A stretch of 5,046 bases of DNA. Source: Acidobacteriota bacterium (GTDB lineage Bacteria; Acidobacteriota; Vicinamibacteria; Fen-336). The stretch lies in NCBI GenBank assembly GCA_003155335.1, contig PMCG01000071.1:2106-7151 (forward strand), written 5' to 3'. The translations under genes and the position numbers were made by a program. This document shows positions 1 through 5,046 of this stretch, in pieces; position 1 is the stretch's first letter, and each line of letters starts with the position of its first letter. The notes beneath the pieces are model-generated. The model was not told where the DNA came from, made no database searches, and saw only the letters and a list, made by a program, of their open reading frames with translations.

Positions 1-1253
1 GGCGCGCCGAGACGTCCGTCTTCGATGAGGTAGGCCTCGCTGGCCGTGAAGACGAACTTGCCGCTGGTGATGTCGACCTGTCCGCCGCCGAAGTGCTTGG
101 CATAGAGCCCGCGCTGAACCGCACGCAGGATGTCCTCGGGCTCCTCCGTTCCTGGCAGCATGAAGGTGTTGGTCATGCGCGGCAAAGGCATGGCTGCGTA
201 GTTCTGCCGGCGGCCGTTGCCGGTCGGCGCCATCTTCATTAGCTGAGCGTTGTGGCCGTCGTGGAGGTAGCCGCGCAGGATCCCGTCCTCGATCAAGACC
301 GTGCGCGCGGTGGGCCGGCCCTCGTCGTCGATCGAGAGGCTGCCGCGCCGGTCGGGAATCGTGCCGTCGTCCACGACCGTCACGCCCGGCGCTGCCACGC
401 GTTGGCCGATGCGGCCGGAAAACGCGGAGGTGCCCTTGCGGTTGAAGTCGCTCTCAAGCCCGTGACCAACGGCCTCGTGCAGGAGGATCCCCGGCCAGCC
501 GGGTCCGAGCACGACGGGCATCGGCCCGGCCGGGGCCTCGCGCGCGTCCAGCAGGGCGACGGCCATGCGCGCCGCCTCGCGGCCGAACGACTCGGGCGAT
601 GTCTGGTCGAAGAAGTCGGCGCCCATGCGGCCACCGCCGCCGGCGCTGCCCTCGCGGCGCACGCCACCGCGCGCGGCGATCGCGGAGACGCGCAGCGAGA
701 ACAGCGGCCGCACGTCCTCTGCCAAAACACCCGCCGAGCTCGCCAGGCGCACCCGGCGCGTCTCCTCCGAGAGCGTGACGATGACGCGTTCGACTGCCGG
801 ATCAAAGGCACGCGCCGCACGATCGGCGCGTTCGACCAGACTCATGCGCTCGCGGAGCGACAGGGTGGACAACGAGCGGTCGCCGTAACGCCTCCGCACC
901 GGCGCTGCCGACAGTGCCTGCGGCGCCACGACGCGCGACTCTGCCGCGATGTGCGCTGCCGTGTCCGCGGCCCGCGCCATCGCATCCCATCCCAGGTCGT
1001 CCGTGTACGCGTAGCCCGTGCGCTCGCCCCAGACGGTGCGCACGCCGAGGCCACAGCTCGTCCCGACGGAGGCGCTGCGCACGATGCCGTCCTCCATCAG
1101 CAGCGACGAGCTGACCTGGTGCTCGAAGAAGAGGTCGGCGAAGGTGCCGCCGCGAGCCATGGCCCGGGCGAGCAGACGCTCCATCTCGGCGACCTCGATT
1201 GCGTCTGGCAGGCGCGAGCGCTCGTCGGCGGGAATCACGACGTCACTGCTCAC
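1..1253 (-). CDS. tldD: TldD-family zinc metalloprotease, C-terminus cut by window edge
   Basis: Subunit of the TldD/TldE (PmbA) cytosolic metalloprotease, family U62. The E. coli complex matures microcin B17, helps degrade the CcdA antitoxin and cleaves unfolded peptides. Reading the minus strand from GTG at 1253 gives 417 uninterrupted codons, beginning MSSDVVIPADERSRLP. The zinc motif HEAVGHGLE has H259, E260 and H264 as the HExxxH residues, followed by the family block SDFNRKGTSAFSGRIG. Further family blocks are VVDDGTIPDRRGSL, DDEGRPTARTVLIEDGIL, MAPTGNGRR, PRMTNTFMLPG and FGGGQVDITSGKFVF. The last visible residues, YLIEDGRLGAP, normally lie some 50-60 residues before the TldD end, so the usual third, cysteine metal ligand is outside the window. 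HExxxH assigns it to TldD rather than TldE/PmbA, which lacks this motif. The GTG start overlaps the stop of the upstream cyclase gene, with only a weak ribosome site, so expression is probably coupled. No frameshift or internal stop was seen. Confidence 0.96.
   Translation of the reverse strand, partial: MSSDVVIPADERSRLPDAIEVAEMERLLARAMARGGTFADLFFEHQVSSSLLMEDGIVRSASVGTSCGLGVRTVWGERTGYAYTDDLGWDAMARAADTAAHIAAESRVVAPQALSAAPVRRRYGDRSLSTLSLRERMSLVERADRAARAFDPAVERVIVTLSEETRRVRLASSAGVLAEDVRPLFSLRVSAIAARGGVRREGSAGGGGRMGADFFDQTSPESFGREAARMAVALLDAREAPAGPMPVVLGPGWPGILLHEAVGHGLESDFNRKGTSAFSGRIGQRVAAPGVTVVDDGTIPDRRGSLSIDDEGRPTARTVLIEDGILRGYLHDGHNAQLMKMAPTGNGRRQNYAAMPLPRMTNTFMLPGTEEPEDILRAVQRGLYAKHFGGGQVDITSGKFVFTASEAYLIEDGRLGA
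1250..1253 (-). promoter_or_regulatory. GTGA stop/start overlap coupling cyclase and tldD
   Basis: The cyclase ends with TGA at 1252-1250 and tldD begins with GTG at 1253-1251, so both codons sit in the tetranucleotide GTGA. The bases before the GTG (AGCGAGCC) give only a poor Shine-Dalgarno match. The tldD frame was fixed independently from the HExxxH block. Termination-reinitiation coupling is inferred from this geometry. Confidence 0.75.
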
Positions 1254-2767
1254 GGCTCGCTGCGCACCGTTGCGTCTGCGTCCGTGGCCGCTTCCTGCGG
1301 CTCGTCGAGGGCGCTGGCGACCTGGTTGCGGCCGTGCGCCTTTGCGCGATAGAGCGCGCGGTCGGAAAGGCGAATCAGGTCGGAGACCGACGCGATGTCC
1401 AGCCCAGGATACGTTGCCACGCCCATGCTGACCGTGAGATCCAGGTCGTGCCCGGCAACGGCGAAGGCGTGTTCGTCGACGCGCCGGCGCAGACGTTCGG
1501 CTGTGAGTCGCGCCTCGTCATGGCCGGTCTCCGGCAGGACGACCATGAACTCCTCGCCGCCGTAACGGCCAACGGCATCCACGCCGCGCAGCCCACCGAC
1601 CAGCAGGCGCGCGACCTCGCGCAAGACCGTGTCGCCGGCCTGGTGACCATACGTGTCGTTGACCAGCTTGAAGCGATCGATATCGATCATCAGAACGCTG
1701 ACAGCTGTCTCGTAACGGCCGGCGCGCTGGAACTCGCCCGCGAGCGTCTCCATGATGTGGCGATGGTTGTAGAGCTCGGTCAGTCCGTCGTGAATGGAGA
1801 GGTTGCGCAGACGCTCGACCAGCCGGCTGTTCTCGATGACGATGTGCGTCTGGTTCGTCACCTGAACCATGAGCGCCTCGGTCTCGGGCGCCATGCGCGC
1901 TACGGCCCGTCCGGCCAGGGCCAGGAGTCCCACCAGCCTCTCGCCGGTGACGATCGGGAACGCGGTGAAGTCTTGCAGGCCGTCCTCCGCGACGCTCTCC
2001 TTCTCGGCAGCGTCGAGAGCGAGCAGCCGCGTGCGCAGCTCGCCCAGCGGTGCTCCTGCGCGATGATGCTGCGCGGCCTCTGACAGGCGCTGTCGAAATC
2101 CGTCCAGCGCCGCCGAGCCGAACGGGTGGTGCAGCACCAGGATGGCGTCGAACTCGTCGCCGTCGACAAAGGCGACCGAGCCGACGGTGAAGTCGACCAC
2201 GCGCGCGATCAGCCCCATCACCGCCAGGACCGTCTCGTCGAAACGCACCAAGAGGCGCGCGACCTTGCCGATCTCCGACAGCAGCGTGGCCTCGAAGAGC
2301 TGCCGGTCGAGCAGGTCGTTGACGCGGCTGAGGATGTCGATGCTGGTGTGGCGCTTGACCATGCGCCGCGGCGCGCGGTTCTTCCACTCGGCCAAGGCTG
2401 CCGCCACCAGCTCCTGTAGCTTCTGCGGCGCCTCGTCCTTTGTCAGGTAGTAATCGGCGCCTGTTTCAAGGCCCCAAGAGCGGTCGCTGGCTTGGTCTTT
2501 GCTCGTCAGGATGATGACCGGGATGGACTTCGTCTGGACTTCGCTCTTGAGCAGGCGACAGGCCTGGTAGCCGCTGAGGCGCGGCATCATCACGTCCAGG
2601 ATGATCAGGCTGACGTCGTGGGCAAAGGCCATTTCGACGGCCTCGATGCCATTGCGCGCCGTGACGACGTCGAAGCCCGTGCCCCGAAACATCGCCTCCA
2701 GCATGTGGAGGACGACGGGGCTGTCGTCGGCGATGAGCACCTGCGTTGCGCCACCCGACTCGGCCAT
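1250..2767 (-). CDS. Response-regulator diguanylate cyclase (REC, GAF-like, GGDEF)
   Basis: Makes cyclic di-GMP from two GTP under control of a phosphorylatable receiver; it has no membrane segment, so it is cytosolic. Residues count from ATG 2767 (505 aa). The receiver spans about 8-125: acidic pair D14/D15, phosphoacceptor D58 in LIILDVMMP, T88 in the ILTS block and K110 in YLTKDE, so all active-site residues are present. Residues about 165-315 look GAF-like, ending in an amphipathic helix (VTNQTHIVIENSRLVERL) that leads into the cyclase. The GGDEF domain spans about 322-485, with DGLTELYN, metal/GTP residues in MIDIDRFK (D362), N370, D379 and the active-site loop GGEEF at 403-407. An RxxD motif (R394, D397) sits exactly five residues before the loop, the usual product-inhibition site. 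There is no EAL or HD-GYP domain. A GTG at 2854 would add 29 residues and has GGAG ten bases upstream. However, that stretch is rich in AT-ending codons and cysteines and precedes the receiver's natural beginning, so I prefer 2767. The partner histidine kinase is not in the window. Confidence 0.93.
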   Translation of the reverse strand: MAESGGATQVLIADDSPVVLHMLEAMFRGTGFDVVTARNGIEAVEMAFAHDVSLIILDVMMPRLSGYQACRLLKSEVQTKSIPVIILTSKDQASDRSWGLETGADYYLTKDEAPQKLQELVAAALAEWKNRAPRRMVKRHTSIDILSRVNDLLDRQLFEATLLSEIGKVARLLVRFDETVLAVMGLIARVVDFTVGSVAFVDGDEFDAILVLHHPFGSAALDGFRQRLSEAAQHHRAGAPLGELRTRLLALDAAEKESVAEDGLQDFTAFPIVTGERLVGLLALAGRAVARMAPETEALMVQVTNQTHIVIENSRLVERLRNLSIHDGLTELYNHRHIMETLAGEFQRAGRYETAVSVLMIDIDRFKLVNDTYGHQAGDTVLREVARLLVGGLRGVDAVGRYGGEEFMVVLPETGHDEARLTAERLRRRVDEHAFAVAGHDLDLTVSMGVATYPGLDIASVSDLIRLSDRALYRAKAHGRNQVASALDEPQEAATDADATVRSEP

Positions 2768-2770
2768 GCA

Positions 2771-2799
2771 TGCACATTTCAGCCGATTGGCCTTATCAT
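2771..2799 (+). promoter_or_regulatory. Possible sigma-70-like promoter for the exporter operon
   Basis: TGCACA (2771-2776) and TATCAT (2794-2799) are separated by 17 bases and match the -35 and -10 consensus at four and five of six positions. Use of this site would give a leader of roughly 105 bases before GTG 2911 and would overlap the candidate minus-strand promoter. The match could be chance. Confidence 0.25.
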
Positions 2800-2818
2800 T
2801 GCAACATGGGTCGAACAA
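2792..2818 (-). promoter_or_regulatory. Possible sigma-70-like promoter for the cyclase gene
   Basis: On the minus strand TTGTTC (2818-2813) is followed after 15 bases by GATAAG (2797-2792). The spacing is short and the -10 matches TATAAT at four of six positions, so this is a weak prediction. If used, transcription would begin near 2785, leaving a leader of about 18 bases before ATG 2767 and excluding the upstream GTG at 2854. No good Shine-Dalgarno precedes 2767. Confidence 0.25.
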
Positions 2819-2895
2819 GCCGGCCATGGGGCCGCGACTAGCGACGAGGCCCACGTCAAGGGAACTCCATCGTCAGCAACCCCGTATCCTCATCT

Positions 2896-2905
2896 GGTGG
2901 AGGGG
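2896..2905 (+). promoter_or_regulatory. Strong ribosome binding site for the adaptor gene
   Basis: GGTGGAGGGG lies five bases before GTG 2911 and contains an extended GGAGG core. It is the best Shine-Dalgarno in the window and fixes the non-ATG start of the adaptor gene, whose first residues (MSKKVRIIV) lead directly into the membrane anchor. Confidence 0.75.
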
Positions 2906-2910
2906 ATTCT

Positions 2911-4206
2911 GTGTCCAAGAAAGTCCGCATCATCGTCGCACTGATCGTCGTGCTCGTGGTCGGCGCAATCGTCGCCGTCAACGTCACACGCGATCGACGC
3001 AGCCGCATCGCCGTCCAGACTCAGAAAGTCGAGCGGCGCGACGTCGTCTCGATCGTGACGGCCTCGGGCGAGATCAAGCCCAAGCGCTACGTCAACGTCA
3101 GTTCCGACATCCCCGGACGGATCGTCAAGCTCTTCGTGCGCGAAGGCGACCGCGTGCGGGAGGGCCAGCCGCTGTGCCGCATCGATGCCACGCGCTACGA
3201 GGCTTCGATGCGCGGAGCCGACGCCGCCCTCCAGGGCTCACGCGCCGATCTCACGCGTGCCCTCGCCGACCTCAAGGTGGCGCAGAACGCGTTTGACCGA
3301 ACCAAGAAGATGTACGCGGACAAGCTTGTCTCGGACCAGGTCTTCGACCAGGCCGAGGCTGACGTGAAGATGCGGGAAGCAGCGGTCGACAGCCAGAGAC
3401 GGCGCGTCACCCAGACAGCGGCGGCCGGCGAGTCCGACCGCGACAACCTCACCAAGACCACGGTGGCTTCGCCCATGGACGGCGTCGTCACCCTGCTGCA
3501 GAAAGAGGAAGGCGAGACCGTGGCCGGGACCCAGTTCTCGCCGACCGTCATCATGACCGTGGCCGACCTGTCCGTGATGGAGGTCGAGATCATGGTCGAC
3601 GAGACCGACATCCGGGACCTCAAGCTGGGTGAGACTGCCGTCGTGCGTGTCGACGCTCTCCCGGACCTGAAGATCAAGGGCGAGGTGACCGAGATCGGGG
3701 CCTCGGCCATCGTGCGCGGCTCGACCGCCGGACAAACAACCACGAACACCGGCAACCAGGCCAAGGATTTCAAGGTCACGGTCACAATCAACAATCCCCC
3801 GGCGCAACTGCGCCCTGGCCTGAACGCCACGGCCGACATCCAGACGGCCAAGAAGGACAAGGTCGTGGTGGTGCCGATCCAGGCCGTCGTGATCCGCGAG
3901 CTGGGCAAGGACGGCAAGGTCGTCGATCCGGGGGTCGGCTCTGCTGAGGCTGCCGGGCAGGGCGCGCCGTCGTCCGCCAACGCTGGCAAACCCAAGGGCG
4001 AGGAACGGGAAGGCGTGTTCGTGGTCAGCGTCAAACAGGCACTGTTCCGGCCGGTCAAGACGGGCGTCCTGGGTGAGAGCGACATCGAGGTCCTCGAAGG
4101 CGTCAAGGAGGGCGACGAGATCGTCACCGGCTCCTACAAGACGCTGCGCACGCTGCGCAACGAGGCACGCGTCAAGGTCGATGTGCCGCCAAAGGGCAAG
4201 CAGTGA
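2911..4206 (+). CDS. MacA/HlyD-type periplasmic adaptor of an ABC exporter
   Basis: Membrane-fusion (RND/MFP-type) adaptor that bridges an inner-membrane ABC transporter to an outer-membrane channel; 431 aa starting at GTG 2911. A short basic N-terminus (MSKKVR) precedes one hydrophobic helix at about 7-25, so it is anchored in the inner membrane with the rest periplasmic; there is no lipobox. Domain order follows the family: first lipoyl half about 58-90 ([19 protein letters not shown]), alpha-helical hairpin about 93-175, second lipoyl half about 182-210 ([19 protein letters not shown]), beta-barrel about 218-315 (ending [11 protein letters not shown]), and membrane-proximal domain about 318-425 ([12 protein letters not shown], then [29 protein letters not shown]). 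A Gly/Ala/Pro/Lys-rich linker at about 331-366 interrupts the membrane-proximal domain. It is the first gene of the operon, and its stop overlaps the ATPase start. The substrate cannot be told from sequence; macrolides, peptides, lipids or glycolipids are all known for relatives. Confidence 0.93.
   Translation: MSKKVRIIVALIVVLVVGAIVAVNVTRDRRSRIAVQTQKVERRDVVSIVTASGEIKPKRYVNVSSDIPGRIVKLFVREGDRVREGQPLCRIDATRYEASMRGADAALQGSRADLTRALADLKVAQNAFDRTKKMYADKLVSDQVFDQAEADVKMREAAVDSQRRRVTQTAAAGESDRDNLTKTTVASPMDGVVTLLQKEEGETVAGTQFSPTVIMTVADLSVMEVEIMVDETDIRDLKLGETAVVRVDALPDLKIKGEVTEIGASAIVRGSTAGQTTTNTGNQAKDFKVTVTINNPPAQLRPGLNATADIQTAKKDKVVVVPIQAVVIRELGKDGKVVDPGVGSAEAAGQGAPSSANAGKPKGEEREGVFVVSVKQALFRPVKTGVLGESDIEVLEGVKEGDEIVTGSYKTLRTLRNEARVKVDVPPKGKQ
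4192..4196 (+). promoter_or_regulatory. Ribosome binding site inside adaptor 3' end
   Basis: AAGGG lies nine bases before ATG 4206 and six before GTG 4203. Both starts are in the same frame and differ by one residue, so the site fits either; ATG is preferred as the stronger initiation codon. Confidence 0.45.
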
Positions 4207-4928
4207 TGAGTGCGACGACGGTGGTCCCAGCCGTACACGACGACTCCGCCCACATCCGCGCCATCGACCTCTGGCGCACGTACCAGATGGGGACCGAAGA
4301 GATCCACGCGCTGCGTGGCGTGAGCTTCACGATCAACGCCAATGAGTACGTGGCCGTCATGGGCCCGTCGGGCTCCGGCAAGTCGACTCTGATGAACCTG
4401 ATCGGCTGTCTCGACTCACCCACTGGCGGCACGTACGTGTTGCGCGGCAAGACCGTCTCGGAGATGAACGACGACGAGCTGGCCGTGATCCGCAACCGCG
4501 AGATCGGGTTCGTCTTCCAGACTTTCAACCTGCTGCCGCGCGCGACCGCTCTGCACAACGTGGAGCTGCCCATGGTCTACGCCGGGATCCCGAAGATCGA
4601 GCGGCTGGAGCGCGCGCGCCACGCCCTCGAGATGGTCGACCTCGCCGATCGCGCGAACCACAAGCCCAACGAGCTCAGCGGCGGCCAACGCCAGCGCGTG
4701 GCCGTGGCCCGCGCCCTGGTCATGGGGCCGTCGATCCTGCTGGCCGACGAGCCCACCGGCAACCTCGACTCTGCCACCGGCGAAGACATCATGCGGCTCT
4801 TCGAGAGACTGCACGATAGTGGCAACACGATCATCCTGGTGACGCACGAGCACGACATCGCCGAGCACGCCCTGCGCACGATCCGGCTCCGCGACGGCCA
4901 CATCGAGAGCGACGAGCGGAGACACTAG
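4206..4928 (+). CDS. ABC transporter ATP-binding protein, MacB/LolD class
   Basis: Cytoplasmic ATPase that powers the exporter; 240 aa from ATG 4206, the normal size for a stand-alone LolD/MacB-type nucleotide-binding domain. All catalytic motifs are intact: A-loop region near Y26, Walker [10 protein letters not shown] (53-61), Q-loop Q105 in [10 protein letters not shown], signature [15 protein letters not shown] (157-171), Walker [14 protein letters not shown] with D181/E182, and switch histidine H214 in VTHEHD. The blocks [21 protein letters not shown] and [10 protein letters not shown] are typical of the MacB/LolD/FtsE cluster rather than importers. The start overlaps the adaptor stop as TGATG. 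A GTG at 4203 would add one residue. The permease follows after two bases, so this is the middle gene of a tight three-gene unit. The N-terminal 15 residues before the fold ([15 protein letters not shown]) look unstructured. Confidence 0.95.
   Translation: MSATTVVPAVHDDSAHIRAIDLWRTYQMGTEEIHALRGVSFTINANEYVAVMGPSGSGKSTLMNLIGCLDSPTGGTYVLRGKTVSEMNDDELAVIRNREIGFVFQTFNLLPRATALHNVELPMVYAGIPKIERLERARHALEMVDLADRANHKPNELSGGQRQRVAVARALVMGPSILLADEPTGNLDSATGEDIMRLFERLHDSGNTIILVTHEHDIAEHALRTIRLRDGHIESDERRH
4918..4922 (+). promoter_or_regulatory. Ribosome binding site for the permease gene
   Basis: GGAGA lies eight bases before ATG 4931, inside the last codons of the ATPase gene. It supports this ATG as the permease start. 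Confidence 0.55.
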
Positions 4929-4930
4929 CC

Positions 4931-5046
4931 ATGCCCATCTGGGAGGCGGTCCAGTTCGCCCTGGCTTCGCTCAGGGCGGCCAAGCTGCGCACGTTCCTGA
5001 CCGTGCTCGGCATTGTGATCGGCGTGGCGTCAGTGATCGCGGTGGT
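4931..5046 (+). CDS. MacB-type ABC permease, N-terminal fragment
   Basis: Only the first 38 codons plus two bases are present; the gene continues past the right edge. It begins MPIWEAVQFALASL, an amphipathic stretch that normally lies along the membrane surface. The family signature AAKLRTFLTVLGIVIGVAS follows and opens the first transmembrane helix, from about residue 20. The combination of a basic KLRTFLT block with LGIVIGVASVI is characteristic of MacB/FtsX-superfamily permeases, which have four helices and a large periplasmic domain between the first two; those parts are not visible here. It starts two bases after the ATPase stop with its own GGAGA site. Position and family indicate it forms the membrane half of the exporter with the preceding ATPase, recruiting the adaptor. 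The ATPase is a separate gene, unlike E. coli macB. Confidence 0.9.
   Translation, partial: MPIWEAVQFALASLRAAKLRTFLTVLGIVIGVASVIAV

Larger units (their letters stand above)
2768..2910. promoter_or_regulatory. Divergent intergenic promoter region
   Basis: This is the only non-coding stretch, 143 bp between the leftward cyclase and the rightward exporter operon. Its left third (about 2771-2818) is visibly richer in A and T than the flanking genes, as expected for promoters. Both transcripts must begin here or beyond. It contains a short hairpin (arms CGGCC at 2821-2825 and GGCCG at 2830-2834) but no T-run, so it is not a recognisable terminator. No clear operator repeat was found. Confidence 0.7.

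Noticed and set aside
1..8. GGCGCGCC palindrome at the very start, possibly a cloning junction
   Set aside because: It falls in frame within the conserved TldD segment DGRLGAP, so it is ordinary coding sequence.
252..1352. Long open frame on the plus strand (366 codons) opposite tldD
   Set aside because: Its translation is Arg/Ala/His-rich with no recognisable domain, and the opposite strand encodes a full set of TldD motifs. It is a high-GC antisense shadow.
1199..2083. Plus-strand open frame (294 codons) opposite the cyclase
   Set aside because: It lies antisense to the well-supported GGDEF and GAF-like regions, crosses the tldD boundary and shows no family motif.
2821..2834. Hairpin CGGCC-ATGG-GGCCG as a possible terminator or leader structure
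   Set aside because: The stem is only five base pairs and no T-run follows on either strand, so chance in GC-rich DNA is sufficient.
3195..4127. Minus-strand open frame (310 codons) opposite the adaptor
   Set aside because: Ser/Thr/Arg-rich translation typical of antisense reading in GC-rich DNA. The plus strand carries the complete adaptor domain order.
4141..4158. Perfect tandem repeat of ACGCTGCGC (two copies)
   Set aside because: It encodes TLRTLR within the adaptor C-terminus, in frame, where similar residues recur in the family. Two 9-base copies are not a meaningful repeat array.

Overview
The window is about two-thirds G+C by eye and nearly fully coding. It holds two divergent gene sets separated by one 143-bp intergenic gap. 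GC-ending codons, a Shine-Dalgarno-led GTG start and tightly overlapping genes point to a high-GC Gram-negative bacterium. The periplasmic-adaptor/ABC exporter genes resemble sets that are common in Acidobacteriota and in former deltaproteobacteria. No taxonomic marker gene is present, so this placement is only an impression.

Left part, minus strand (2767 down to 1). A response-regulator diguanylate cyclase (receiver, GAF-like region, GGDEF) is followed by a TldD-type metalloprotease whose C-terminus runs off the left edge. The cyclase stop codon and the protease GTG start overlap as GTGA, so the two genes are almost certainly on one transcript and translationally coupled. The cyclase has a complete receiver active site, a GGEEF active site and an RxxD inhibitory site. 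The protease part in the window carries the HExxxH zinc motif.

Centre (2768 to 2910). This is the divergent promoter region. It is more AT-rich than its surroundings over about 2771-2818. Weak promoter-like hexamers can be drawn on both strands, and a strong ribosome binding site precedes the rightward operon.

Right part, plus strand (2911 to 5046). A MacA/HlyD-type adaptor anchored by one N-terminal membrane helix, a MacB/LolD-class ABC ATPase and the start of a MacB-type permease are packed with overlaps or 2-base gaps. Together they would form an inner-membrane ABC exporter linked through the adaptor to an outer-membrane channel. The ATPase and permease are separate genes rather than fused as in E. 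coli MacB. No outer-membrane factor or PmbA/TldE partner is visible within the window.

All five genes belong to known families. I did not find convincing evidence of a wholly new system. The least ordinary point is the translational coupling of a c-di-GMP synthase to TldD.
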